DNA of 64,000 nucleotides, taken from the NCBI GenBank assembly GCA_002914805.1, contig JXTB01000007.1, forward strand, positions 1,580,923 to 1,644,922. Reading direction: 5' to 3'. Of this stretch, positions 25,304 through 36,239 are shown in pieces. A program made the translations under genes and the position numbers. How positions within the stretch are numbered: position 1 is the stretch's first letter; the number at the start of each line of letters is the position of its first letter. The notes under the pieces are model-generated. The model had not been told where the DNA came from. It searched no databases and saw nothing but the letters and a program-made list of their open reading frames with translations. The stretch is from Parasponia andersonii (taxonomy: Eukaryota > Streptophyta > Magnoliopsida > Rosales > Cannabaceae).

Positions 25304-25841
25304 AGTAGAGATGTAAAGTGAGTTGGTCCAGCTCACATTTGATAAGCTCATACAAGCTTTGTACAAGGCTTAGGTCCGATATAGTCCACAGGTCTAGTCT
25401 ACATTTTATGCCGGCTTAACTAGGTCGTGCTTATATAGGCCATAATGTGGGCCTAACTTTGTTGTTGTTCTATACTTTAAAACATCAAATATGGACTTAA
25501 AACTTATTCATATTCTTTTGAAATTTATGTAAATTGAAAATAAATAAAAGTAAGTAAATAAATAACATTAAAAGCATATAATTAAAAATATTTAGTTATA
25601 ATTTTTAAAATTTTTATTAAGAAATATATTTAAAATTATATATAGAATGACTAAATGTAGACCTAATGTGGGTAGATAGAAATATGGGTCAAGTCAGGTG
25701 GATCCTATGCACTTGTGACTCAGGCCCAATCCAGCCTGTATTATATGTAATAGGTCAGCCTAGTCCCACATAATATAGACCTAAGCCGGGCAAATACCGT
25801 GTTTTTTTTTTTAAATATAAGTCAGCCCACATTGACATCAT
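25304..25841. mobile_element. hAT-type MITE, copy 2 (538 bp)
   Basis: Flanked by GAGCAAAT (25296-25303) and TAGCAAAT (25842-25849), 7 of 8 identical. The left end is GAGATGTAAAGTGAGTTGG. The right end read in minus gives GATGTCAATGTGGGCTG. It has the same order of internal blocks as copy 1 in the same orientation, with frequent differences, so it is a separate insertion rather than a recent tandem copy. Confidence 0.75.
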
Positions 25842-25970
25842 TAGCAAATGGTATTGTGTGGAAAGTAAAGAAAAAGGAATAAAGGAAGAAAAAAGGGTTT
25901 CAAACACTTTAATCGATAAAAACACATATAATTTCGAAAATATGGAAGTTAGTTTTTTTTTCTAATTTTC

Positions 25971-26205
25971 ATATGGTTTTTATTAGAAAAAAATTACTTT
26001 TTAAAAAAAATCTAGAAAAATACAATTTTTAAAGTGGCTACTAATTACCAGTTTCTGAAAACTAGTCACCAGTTACCAATTATATACACTTGGTTACTAG
26101 TTGTCAATACTCAAAAACGGGTTACCGATTACTACCATTTTAAAAAATTATATTTTTCTAAATATTTTTTAAAAACTGGTATTTTTCTAATCAAAACCAT
26201 ATCTG
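25971..26205. mobile_element. Foldback element, copy 1
   Basis: An arm of about 70 bases (25971-26037: ATATGGTTTTTATTAGAAAA on) returns in inverse at 26136-26205 (minus: ATATGGTTTTGATTAGAAAA on). The loop of about 98 bases is full of short CCAGTT/GGTTAC/AGTAAC-like words. No coding and no sure TSD. The arms share the AGTGGTATTTTTC-type text with 34797-35140 and 40545-40850. Confidence 0.65.
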
Positions 26206-26501
26206 ATGTACAAAAAAATAGAACCCGACATAATTTTCTAATTTTTTTTCCCAAAAATATCTTATAAAGCCTATATTTCATGAGAAAAAAAAGTTCAAAG
26301 AAGATATTATTTGTTTTTAAACGAGAAAATACCAATAATATACTCTATGTTTTAGCAAATACCAGTTTATTATATATTTAAATTTTAATGTAATACGAAT
26401 TGTATTTCCTTAGTTTACCAAATTAGGTCAAAATTATTCTTTATGACAAAGTTTTATTGACTTACGTCAAATTTTATTTGAAAATAGTCAAGTACTCGTA
26501 G

Positions 26502-26690
26502 TTTTTTTTTTTTTTAAAGTATGGCTTAACTAATGACCTCCACTTGTTATAAATTAAAGGAAAATACCTACTACTACCCAATCCACACCCTACCCGATTA
26601 GGGATAATAGGTTTTTACGCCTACCCCTGGTGTGACTCGAACTTAAAACAAGGATCCTAGGTAGTGGGTACTCTTACCACTTAAGCTAGT
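26502..26690 (-). mobile_element. tRNA-derived SINE (probable)
   Basis: On the minus strand the A-box-like TAGCTTAAGTGG (26677-26688) is followed 34 bases later by the B-box-like GTTCGAGTC (26634-26642). This is the arrangement of an internal RNA polymerase III promoter in a tRNA head. About 120 bases further the element ends in a run of 14 A (26502-26515). No cloverleaf can be completed, so it is not a tRNA gene. I found no clear TSD. Confidence 0.55.
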
Positions 26691-26999
26691 TAAATAAACA
26701 AATAACCCATTTGACCTCAAACCAAGCAACTTACTTAAATGTCAAATACTTAATTTATTTTTGAAAAAAGGTAATTATATACAATTCTTTTCTAAAAATA
26801 ATTAAATAATTTCACAAAAAGAAAATGTTTGGTTGTAATTCGTAAAGCTAAAGAGATAATTAATACTATTTGATTAATTATAACTAAAGGCATTAGTGTC
26901 ATCTTACACAAGTGATAATTTTCACTCATTTTAACAAATTAAAAGGATATATTTTGTATTCTTTTTTAAAAAAAGTATGGATACTAGTATTTTACTAAG

Positions 27000-27659
27000 T
27001 GTTGTGCGGTTTAAAAACCTATATATTGGTCAATGCCAAAAAGGAAAAAGTTGACTAAGTGGACGTGTCAGGTCGCATGAGTAAGATTAAGTGCGACCTT
27101 CACCGCATAAGTTTGTACGACCTCCTCTGAACGAGTTAAGTGCGACCAGAATGAAAAGGAAACTAGACTAAGCTTCGTCAAACGGGTAACCTACAAAGAA
27201 AGAGAAACAAAAGTTTCTCTTTAAAGATCGACCAGTCATCTCATTTAAGTTATTACCCAGTTATATTGTTACTCAAATTATATTTTCTGATTATATAGTT
27301 ACCCATTCTCACAATTAGAAAACATTGAGCTATCCTCATCTATATAAAGGGAGTTCAATGCAGTTGTAAGGGATCTTTGATCTTTTAGATCTTTTGGGAA
27401 TTTTTTAGACTCTTACTTCTTCTTTCCAGACAACACACTGTAATTTTGAGCTCTTGGAATTCCATCTTTGAAACTTAACAAAACTCTTGTAATTCTCCAG
27501 AAAATAGTAAAAAACAGTGGACGTAGGCTCATCTTTTTTGGGGCCAAACCACTATAAAATTCTTCTCTCTTTATTTACTTTGATTGATTAACCCTTTTCA
27601 TACACAAGCCACATCTTGCAAATTTTCCAAATTTATTGATCACAAAACCTCTGTCAACA
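27000..27659 (+). repeat. Tat element 5' LTR (660 bp)
   Basis: TGTTGTGCGGT...CTCTGTCAACA. A clear TATA box (CTATATAAAGG, 27340-27350) is followed by GAGTTCAATGCAGTTGTAAG, likely close to the transcription start. Upstream it carries repeated words AAGTGCGACC and several GTTAC words. It matches 33833-34552 apart from an extra duplicated block there. Confidence 0.85.
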
Positions 27660-27678
27660 ATTGGCGCTAGAAGGAGGG
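27660..27678 (+). promoter_or_regulatory. Primer-binding site of the Tat element
   Basis: ATTGGCGCTAGAAGGAGGG directly after the LTR. A TTGGCGCC-type start here is usual for Tat-lineage elements. One C-to-T change is apparent. Confidence 0.6.
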
Positions 27679-27721
27679 CTATTCCAGCAGAAAAAAATTG
27701 TCAATTCCGCTTCTTTCAACA

Positions 27722-28772
27722 ATGGCAAACATCAGAAACACTGGAACTAGCCAAAATCATCCCCAAAGCACTACTGCTGCGCAAGTAGATCCTGCTCAGA
27801 ATCAACCTGCCGTAGCCGCACTAGAAAATATTTGTCCAAAGATAGGATTGCATGGAGGCGGCACTGATGAACCTTCAGCAAATCACTAGTCAAATTAATG
27901 ACTCTCTACGATGACTTGCTGAGAGACAGATGGTGACTCTACCGCTGCACAAACGTCCCAGAGAACGTCCTGCTCAATAACCTGGGAGAGGAATTCAAAT
28001 CATGGAGACAGGGAACCGCAACCAACCTAAAACCCGGCAGGAGCATCATAGAGATTGCATCTCCAAGGGAAAAGGCAAGGTCGCAGACTTGCCTCTGGAA
28101 TCTGGTACTGAAAGTTCGAGCACTGATCATGATCATGGACAACCTTCCTGGAGAGCAACCATCAATCGTGATTATCTAGAAAATGAGCAAAAACGTCAAT
28201 CGAGGAGTGTCTTTGAAAGGATCAGTAAGGAATCTCGACAAAATCCTACAGACCTGAGACAACATCTGGATTAGTGACGTAGTCATGAGCGATCCACATC
28301 GCATCACAACGACCAAAGTCAATCTCGTCGCACTATTTCATTGGAATCCCTAAGGTCACAGCAAACCCTACCTAACCAACCTACCTTATATTGTGACAAT
28401 GATCAGAGGCCATTCCTACCACCAGTAGGAGAGAATGTTCTCCCTCTGAACGTCGATGTTTATAATCTGAGGATTGTATTAGATGCACTTGCTGGTTGGG
28501 ATGATGAGCTCGCTGATGGGTATCGTCAATCGCCATTCAGCGAGGAGGTTCGATCTGCCATCTTACCTGCTGGATTTAAACTTCCCACCATAAACACTTT
28601 TGATGGGAAAACTGATCCATAGGATCATATGGATCATTTCAGTGACCTAATAGAACTTCATCGTGTTGATGATCTCGCACGTTGTAGATGCTTTACTGTA
28701 ACTCTCACAGGAGCGGCGAAGAAGTGGTTCCGAGGACTCAAGTCTGGTTATACTTCATTCATCGTGGATAGA
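27722..28772 (+). pseudogene. Tat-type gag, decayed
   Basis: It starts at ATG 27722 (M-A-N-I-R-N-T). The diagnostic part is at 28590-28770: LPTINTFDGKTDP, a TAG stop at 28621-28623 where Gln is expected (P-Q-D-H), then DHMDHFSDLIELHRVDDLAR and TLTGAAKKWFRGLKSG. This matches the retrotransposon gag domain of Tat elements (F-D-G-x-x-D-P-x-D-H...L-x-G-x-A-x-x-W-F). A stop near 27887 and a break near 27900-28000 also interrupt it. The frame runs straight into integrase-type sequence at about 28773, so the end of gag, protease, RT and RNase H are deleted. Confidence 0.8.
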
Positions 28773-29996
28773 TCCTATAATGAAATATATACAAAATGAT
28801 GATCTCCCCGAAAACAAAGACAACGCAAAGCGACTTCGAATGAAAGTAGCTTGCTATGTTATCTATGACGAGAAGCTTTATCGAAGAAGTTTTAGTGCGC
28901 CGTTATTGTTATGTGTCGATGAAGAGAAAGCAGACTACATTATGAGGGAAATTCACGAAGGAATATGTGGAAATCATTCCAGGGGGTAGGCACTTGCGAA
29001 GAAGGTTCTAAGACAAGGGTATTTTTGGCTGACCATGAAGAAGGATACAATGGAATTTACTAGGAGGTGTGACAAATGCCAACGATTTGTAACTATTCCT
29101 AGAATACCACCTGTTCCTAACACTCCAATGACCAGTCCATAGCCATTTGCAGTATGGGGAATTGATATTATCGGAATACTTCCATTGGCGTGAGGTGGAT
29201 TGAAGTATGCAGTGGTCGCAGTCGATTATTTCACCAAGTGGACAGAAGCTGAAGCCTTGAGTACCATTTTCACAAAAAAAATGATAGATTTTGTTTACAA
29301 ATCAATAATCTGCCGTTATGGTATACCACATACCATAATTTCTGATAATGGGAAACAATTTGACAGCGATGAGTTTCGTAACTTCTGTGACAACTTAGGC
29401 ATCAAGAAGAATTTCTCCACTATTGTTCATCCACAAGCCAATGGACAGTTCGAAGTGATAAATAAAATACTTAAACACAATATAAAGACGAAGTTGGAAG
29501 AGCATAAAGGAGCTTGGCCAGAAGTACTCCCTGAAGTTTTATAGGCTTATCACACCACTCAACGAACCACTACCGGAGAAAGTCCATTCTCTTTAGCTTA
29601 CGGATATGAAGCAATGGTTCCGGATGAAATTGGTGCGAACTCTCTATGACGATCAACCTATGAGCAAGATCGCAACAAAACACTAATGAGGATTGAGCTC
29701 ATTCTTTTAGAAGAAAGGCGCGAGCAGTCTCAGCTTCGAATCGCATCATATCAACAGTGCATTGCTCGATATTATAACTCTAAAGTCAGAAGAAGAGGAT
29801 TTGAAGTTGGTGACCTTGTTCTTTGGCAAAACCTATCAAATAATAAAGAACACGGTGCTAGTGTATTTGGACCCTCTTGGGAAGGACCATATGTTATTGA
29901 TGTCGTCATTCGACCTGGGATATATAAGTTAACTCGCACTGGCGGATAAAAGATCGAGCATGCTTGGAATGCAGAACAACTTTGTTGCTATTATCA
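28773..29996 (+). pseudogene. Tat-type integrase, decayed
   Basis: The N-terminal zinc-binding part reads REIHEGICGNHSRG...CDKCQRF (H-H-C-C pattern, about 28950-29080). The catalytic core keeps all three acidic residues in recognisable context: W-G-I-D-I-I-G (29158), I-S-D-N-G-K-Q-F-D (29338) and A-N-G-Q-F-E-V-I-N-K (29440). The C-terminal part (VRRRGFEVGDLVLWQN, PSWEGPYVIDVV, about 29790-29900) is the GPY/F-type module. Stops at about 28987, 29141, 29191, 29542 and 29647 destroy the frame. Integrase would insert element DNA into chromosomes; this copy cannot. Confidence 0.85.
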
Positions 29997-30826
29997 GTAA
30001 ATTTTCATATCTTTTCAATAACTTGGGGGCCATCTTGTATTCGTCATTCATAGGACATCTTGTATTCATCATTCGTCAATAAAGATATCTACTTGAATTC
30101 GTTATTCGTTGTTCGTCACTCGTTATTCGTCATTCGTTATTCGACATTCATCGCAGTAATCAATAAGGATGTCTTCTCTTCGATTATTCAATTTGGTTCA
30201 CCTTTTATAGTTTTATGGCAGTCTCCGAACACCAAAAAACTCGGGGGGCAGTGAGATCAGAATATTATCTCCTACTCACTTCCTAAGGGACTATGCAAAA
30301 TGTCCATTTAGAGGAGTTGGAATGTTAGATCGCTAAAAATCCTAAAAATCTAAAATTTCTTAAAATCTTAGGATTTTCTCCTCGCTTCATGCCTTAGCAT
30401 GTCGTATTACGCAATTTCCCTCCTCGAACAACAAAGTAACTAAGCAAAACGTTCATTGTTCGATGTGATATATTGCTATATTTACATTTTGCCATAGAAC
30501 TTTTGAAAAACAGTATTGAGTTTGCGTCACTCATACTTGCTGTTTTCTTAAGCGACCTAACCTTTCCTAACACAACCATTTTAAGTATGTTGGATTCAAA
30601 TCGCAATAGCGTACCGATCAGTCACCTAGTGATTGACTACTTGGTTAAATTAATTATCTTCTATATTACCTACGTAGTGTTTTGATTATTTTGCAGGAAT
30701 AAATATCTGACAGGAAAGCATTCATTAAAAAAAAGCTCGCACCTGTATGCAAGTAAAGAAATACAAATAAGAAGGGGACCAAGCCCATATTGTTCTGAAG
30801 TTAAAAAATAAAAGAATACAAAATTT
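29997..30826. other. Non-coding spacer of the Tat element
   Basis: It contains a minisatellite of ATTCGTT/ATTCGTC words at about 30096-30152, seven or more imperfect 8-9-base units. No frame with family similarity. The convergent integrase (plus) and antisense gene (minus) both end at its edges, so it should hold their 3' processing signals. Confidence 0.5.
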
Positions 30827-33034
30827 TTATGCAGACGTGCTCGCTCCACCATCTCCAGTTTTGGTAGCTTCCACTTCCCTCCAACTCCGGACAAGCTCGA
30901 CCACGTCTTCGTTAAGAATGGAAAAGTCGAAGTCCGGATGTTCACAGAAGATGTTATATATAATTGTCGACGAGGCGATGTCACTGGCTTTTTCTTCGAG
31001 CTCCTTGACTTCAGTAGCCTTGAACTCTTCAATAGTCTTGTGAGCTGCCTCTGTTGTCACCTTCTTCATGCAATCCGGATGCTCGGAGATAGTCTTTTCA
31101 AGCTCTTTAATTTTCTCCTCGAGCTTCTCCTTTTCAAACTTCTCCTTGGCCAGACTTTCAAGCAGCTGCTGCCTCTCTAAGTCAAAGGCTTTTCTCTCCT
31201 CTCCGAGTCCTCGAATGCTTGGGTTATCTCTTCGACTTTTTCGGCCTTTTCCAAATACTCAAGGATTGGGTCATGCATCAGGACAGTAGCTGCAGCAGTC
31301 TGAAAATATAACACATCAATACCAAGAAAAAATATGTTGAAGAGGGAAAATAAAAGATGCTTACATTTGCTAGCATCTTCATCGCAGAACTGAAGGCAAC
31401 CTTAGCTGATCGTCGTTTCATCATCGCCTAGCCATCTTCAGAAGTGAAATGATCAATGAAGGTTGTACTCATACCAGCCTTTTCCTACAGTTGGTTAAGG
31501 AGTGCAAAAAGCTCCTCGTCTTTATCAACCTGGTTCGGTTCCGAAGAAGTGGTAGTCTCCTTGGATGGATCAGGATGGCTCGCAGTTTGGGCTGAGGAGG
31601 AGGCGAGCTTATCGGGATATCCTCAGAGGCGACTTTTTGTTTCTTGGAAGTGTCGACCTTCTTTTTCCCTTTTGATATCGATGGAGGTGTGCTCTCTAGT
31701 GTCTTGGACTTTGCCATTAACCCCAGAGTGGAAGGCGGTGCTCGTAGTCCGCGACTGATAACTATTTCTATACAAATATGTGAGTCAGCATGTGAGGTGA
31801 CATAATACGATGATGAGGAAAAAGAAAGAAAAAATAATTACCTTCTTACTGTTGAGAAACTGGTAGTGATGCGGCTTCTGGAGATAATGGTTCCAAGGTT
31901 GTAGGGGTGGCAGGTGCTTTTCACTTCCTAGGTTTAGAAGAGAGGCACTCTTTTCCTTCTGCTTCCTCGGCTTCTTCTTTTTCGAGCTCGAGGGTCTGGT
32001 CGAACGGACAGTGGAATCCAGGAAAGCAGCTCCCCTTGGAAGCAGACCGCAAGTGACTAAGTTTTTGGACGTCTTAAGCTTCTTCCAATCTAATTCTTCA
32101 ATCGGAAGGTCGTTTATTTTGTACACCCTTGCGAGCTATTCTCTGGAGAGTCCAGGTCATTCCCTATTATCTACGATGACATATGAGTGCAATCAGAATA
32201 ATATACTTATAAAGAGAAGGCAATAAGCTGAAAGTTACCTACCAGGGTTCTGAAAGAAGCCGTTATCCATGTAGTCAAAGTGGAAAAATAGATTATCCAT
32301 TTTCCCATGTTGTTGCGAACCCCGTAGATAGTTTTTATTGCTTGGTTCGACCACTTGCTCGCATAAAAGAAGCCAAAGTCTGATAGGTTTGATTTCACAT
32401 GGTAGAACTAAGCGAACTCTTCAGGAGTGGGGGTCTCTAAGCCTAGTTTATGGTATAGTATGTACAGACCTACTATGTATCTATAAGTGTTTGCAGTTAT
32501 TTGAAAAGAGACGACTCCAAAATAATCGACGATTGATTTTATATAAGGATGAAGTAGGAGATGGATACTGCATCTAAGAACTGCTTCCAAGAATAAGGCA
32601 ATTCCGCGAGGAGATGTGTGTGGTCGATTGAACTCTGTGAGAAGGCGTAGAGGGACATCGATTTTATAGTTGCAAACGATTTTTCTTAACTTGTTTGTTG
32701 AACAGCTCGTCTTTACATTGGTACATGACCAATCTCTCTCTACATATTGATAAACCGTTGCGAACACAGGGGCATCTCTGATATGCCGAGGCCATTGGTC
32801 TTGAGGAAAGACGCCTATGCAAGGACTACTTTTGGGGTTTGGGGTCTCATCCTAGGATTGCATCAACAAGCTGCTCATCGAATTTTTTCTAATCGATCTA
32901 CGGATTCATAAAATTGTTCAAGAAGTTCTTCGATAATTGTCACTCGACTGATTATGGTTTTCAAAAAAAATATAAATATAAATAAGGTTTCAGAACCTAA
33001 AAACTCTTTTACCAGTTCGTCTCTGTCAGTCATC
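30827..33034 (-). pseudogene. Antisense gene of the Tat element (aORF), spliced-looking and decayed
   Basis: It starts at ATG 33034 (M-T-D-R-D-E-L-V-K-E-F). Next come QWPRHIRDAPVFATVYQYVE (about 32790) and HPYIKSIVDYFGVVSFQITA with YRYIVGLYILYHKLGLETPT (about 32560-32420). This block resembles the family called putative gypsy-type transposon protein (Pfam Transposase_28, from memory). A basic stretch follows (SSSKKKKPRKQKEKSA, about 31980). The end is a charged coiled coil (EKEKLEEKIKELEK) and CEHPDFDFSILNEDVVELVR, stopping at 30827. GT at the end of ITASFRTLVG (about 32245) and frame changes suggest introns. A TAG (about 32408) and other breaks indicate decay. Antisense ORFs before the 3' LTR are described for Tat/Retand elements; their function is unknown. 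Confidence 0.65.
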
Positions 33035-33832
33035 TAAAAGATAGTATTCTATAAACTAACGAAGAGGATCTGAAAAATTCCCATTTCAGTCCATCTGAGT
33101 GTGGGACGGGTTTTTATTCAGGATATTTAGGCTCTACAATTGGTTTCAATTTCTAGAAATAAAATCTGTAAATGAGTTTTCTGGAAAGACAGAACAATAA
33201 GGGAGAGAGGATATATACTAACCTTTCTTCGAAGACAGAGGGATCGAGATGTAGTCTGAAGGATTGCGGTGATAACTTCATCGGAGAAGAGGCTGAAAGT
33301 TGTACGAGCTGAAGAACAAGACGACGCCGAAAGGATTGCTTTGTGAATGCTTCGGGTTTCGAGAGAGAGAAACAGCTTATGATAGAGTTTTTGTTTTTGA
33401 AGAGAAGGCGGATTAGTTTTCGATATATATGTCTCAAGCATCGTCAAATCACAGCCATAGATCAAGATATTTAATTTTCAGATCCAAAGGTCGAAGTTCA
33501 TACGGGATTTAATTTTCTGAAATTAAATCGGTATCTTTTCAAAATTTGAAACGATTCGATTTAAGACAACAGCTGGCTTCATCACTATCATTGTGTCTGC
33601 TCAAAAAAAACAGAAAAGTCTCCTCAAATTTTGTTATTCTTCTTAGAAAAGGTGACACGTGATTTCGTCTATTAGAAAAAGATGTGCGTGTTATTGAAAA
33701 TGTGAGATTTGAGATCTGGCGACTCTTCAAAGATCTCAGGTCTAGGTCATGACATCGCATTTTTTAAGGTCGCACATATAGTAGAAGGAAGCTCCATTTT
33801 GTCCTAAAGAACTAATGGAGCTAGAGGGCAAT
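33035..33832 (-). other. Probable upstream region of the antisense gene; end of Tat interior
   Basis: Minus-strand open frames at 33127-33465 show no family similarity. CATATATATCG (about 33421-33431, minus) could act as a TATA box about 390 bases before ATG 33034. The plus-strand end (GGAGCTAGAGGGCAAT, 33817-33832) is a weak polypurine tract before the 3' LTR. Confidence 0.35.
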
Positions 33833-34552
33833 TGTTGTACGGTCTAAAAACCTATATATTGGTCAATACCAAAAAGGGAAAAGTTGACCAAGTGGACGTG
33901 TCAGGTCGCATGAGTAAGATTAAGTGCGTGGACGTGTCAGGTCGCATGAGTAAGATTAAGTGCGACCTCCTCCGAAAGAGTTAAGTGCGACCTCCACCGC
34001 ATAAGTTAATACGACTTTCTCTGAACGAGTTAAGTGCGACCAGAATGAAAAAGAAACTATATTAAGCTTCGTCAAACAGGTAACCTACAAAGAAAGGGAA
34101 ACAAAAGTTTCTCTTTAAAAATCGACCAGTCATCTCATTTAAGTTATTACCCAGTTATATTGTTACTCAATTATATTTTCTGATTATACAGTTACCCATT
34201 CTCACAATTGGAAAATATTGAGCTATCCTCATCTATATAAAGGGAGTTCAATGCAGTTGTAAGGGATCTTTGATCTTTTAGATCTTTTGGGAATTTTTTA
34301 GACTCTTACTTCTTCTTTTGGGATAATATACTGTAATTTTGAGCTCTTAGAATTCCATCCTTGAAACTTAACAAAACTCTTCTAATTCTCCAGAAAATAG
34401 TAAAAAACAGTGGACGTAGGCTCATCTTTTTTAGGGCTGAACCACTATAAAATTCTTGTCTCTTTATTTGCTTTGATTGATTAATATTTTTCCCACACAA
34501 GCCATATCTTGCAATTTTTCCAAATTTATTGTTGACAAAACCTCTGTCAACA
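33833..34552 (+). repeat. Tat element 3' LTR (720 bp)
   Basis: TGTTGTACGGT...CTCTGTCAACA, matching 27000-27659, with a TATA box CTATATAAAGG near 34233. It is longer because GACGTGTCAGGTCGCATGAG with the following TAAGATTAAGTGC occurs twice in tandem (about 33893-33962). TSD CTAAG follows. Confidence 0.85.
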
Positions 34553-34557
34553 CTAAG

Positions 34558-34750
34558 ACACACAGATCTTTGTAATATGTTCCGTCTTCCAAAACCAGAA
34601 TTCATTCCCCTCCGTGGCCAAAACAAATGGACATACTTTGTATTTTTTTTTTAAAAAAAAAAAGGATGGATACTAGTATTTTACTAAGACACACAAATGT
34701 TTATAATATTTTCAGTCTTCTAAAACAAGAACTCGTTCCCACCCCTCCCC
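34558..34750 (+). repeat. Tandem duplication of host DNA (unit about 125 bp), first copy split by the Tat element
   Basis: GGATACTAGTATTTTACTAAG followed by ACACACA occurs at 34667-34695. The same text ends at 26999 and resumes at 34553. The duplication therefore predates the Tat insertion, and removing the element rebuilds two adjacent diverged copies (first: about 26948-26999 plus 34558-34631; second: 34632-34750). Confidence 0.75.
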
Positions 34751-34796
34751 CCTACTCCCTGCCAAAAAAAGAGGAAATTTGATTTTTTATGATAAT

Positions 34797-35140
34797 TTTT
34801 CAAAAAAATTGAAAAATCCCATAATTTGAAATTATTCTGAAAAATATCAGATTTAATTATAAAAATACCACTTTTGAAAGTATTTAGAAAAGTACCACTT
34901 TTATTAAGTGATGAGATAGTTAGGCTAATTAATCAAGTTGCTTGAGGTAACTTGAATAGTTATTTCAAATAACTGAATTGGTTACTCTAAGTAACCTAAT
35001 TGGTTACCTCGAGTACCATTGAAAAATACTAAATTTAAAGAAAAGTAATATTTTTTTAAAAATATTTTTTTAAAAAAGTGATATTTTCTAATTAATTTTC
35101 AAAAAAAAAGTCAAATTTTTCAATTTTTGGTACCTTGGGC
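34797..35140. mobile_element. Foldback element, copy 2
   Basis: The arms at about 34797-34910 and 35030-35140 are imperfect inverted repeats (left AAAATTGAAAAATCCCAT; right in minus AAAAATTGAAAAATTTGAC; both with TATTTAGAAAA or TATCACTTTT-like blocks). The loop carries repeated GGTTAC/AGTAAC words (GAATTGGTTACTCTAAGTAA). Its architecture equals copy 1 at 25971-26205. No coding. Confidence 0.55.
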
Positions 35141-35204
35141 CTAGAATTTTGTAAATAGCCCAAAAAAACAAAAAAAAAAACATACTACTTCCAACGTTGG
35201 AGAA

Positions 35205-35575
35205 ATTTACACATAATATCTGTTTTGTGCCTCATAATTCACAAATACCCGATTTTAAATTTTGTTTCAAAAATATCCATTTTGTGGTAAACATTTTTTT
35301 GTGTACAATATGTAGTAGTATACATTTATAATATGATTTTTATATATGATTCACATTTACTATATAAATTTATATAAGGGTGTACATTTTGAAATGCATA
35401 TTGATTTTTAGGTATAATTTTTATGCCTGAAATGTACACGGCAGTATACATTTCATGTATAAAATACTCTTAGTTTATATTTCTTCAAAAATGGTATACA
35501 AACGGGTATTTGTGAAATAAAAATAGAAAACAAGTATTCATGAAAAATTGCTTAATAAAACGGATATTTATTGAG
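35205..35575. mobile_element. Possible MITE with inverted ends
   Basis: TTCACAAATACCCG (about 35239-35252) has its inverse CGGGTATTTGTGAA at about 35502-35516. Further out, TATCTGTTTT (35218) pairs with the inverse of AAAACGGATA (about 35557). The middle holds TGTACATTT-type words in both directions. No TSD identified. Confidence 0.4.
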
Positions 35576-36058
35576 CTTTTATTGCTATTTTTTATTTTTT
35601 TGTTTTTCGTATCATTGCTTGGAACCCGTACTTCACAATTGACATATATAGTGATTATCACGACCACGACTACTTGCATGACTTGGGAACTATGACCGGG
35701 TAGGACGCCTACGATACCAATTTTTATTTACAAACCCTAAAAGCCGAGTTGCAACGATACGAACTCCAAGCATTCATTGACAAAACTCACTCCAAAAAAC
35801 TGACTTGCAAGAATAAGTTGCCCAAGTATTCACATAAAACTGTCCTTTTTTATTTGAAACATATATGATACTTAGTCCAAGTATTCATTGCTAATCTCCC
35901 TCATAAAACTGATTTTTCTTTTCACCATTATTATGGTATTAATTGCTAAAACTCCCTCCTAAAACTGAGTTTTCTTTTCATGCTCATTATGGGAAAACAA
36001 AACCACTAACAAAATCGAGCTAAAACAATAACCAAACGATAAATAAAAAAATAAAATA

Positions 36059-36105
<47 letters not shown>

Positions 36106-36239
36106 CAAAAAGAGAAGAAAAATAACTTCTTTCCCAAATGACCTTGTGGCAAAAAAATGTCATCCACTCCTGTTTTTCTCTTCTTTGCATCAAGAGAAGG
36201 TAAAAAGTCTCGAATCATCACAAAAAAAACATGACGATT
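35576..36239. other. Intergenic stretch with GA microsatellite
   Basis: No gene seen. A (GA)n run of about 17-18 units lies at 36066-36101. CTCCCTC-TAAAACTGA-TTTTCTTTTCA appears twice (about 35897 and 35952), a short diverged direct repeat. Confidence 0.5.

Larger units (their letters stand above)
27000..34552 (+). mobile_element. Tat-type Ty3/gypsy element, defective, with antisense gene
   Basis: The two LTRs (27000-27659 and 33833-34552) are flanked by perfect TSDs CTAAG (26995-26999, 34553-34557). Inside are a primer-binding site, a gag remnant, an integrase remnant and a minus-strand gene of the kind known between pol and the 3' LTR of Tat/Retand elements. Protease, RT and RNase H are missing: gag joins integrase near 28773. 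The element is therefore non-autonomous and decayed. Confidence 0.85.

Noticed and set aside
26502..26690. A functional tRNA gene
   Set aside because: A and B boxes exist, but the acceptor, anticodon and T stems do not pair, and a poly(A) tail follows.
33127..33465. Protein gene of 112 codons on the minus strand
   Set aside because: No family similarity, overlaps another frame of similar length, and sits where the upstream region of the antisense gene is expected.
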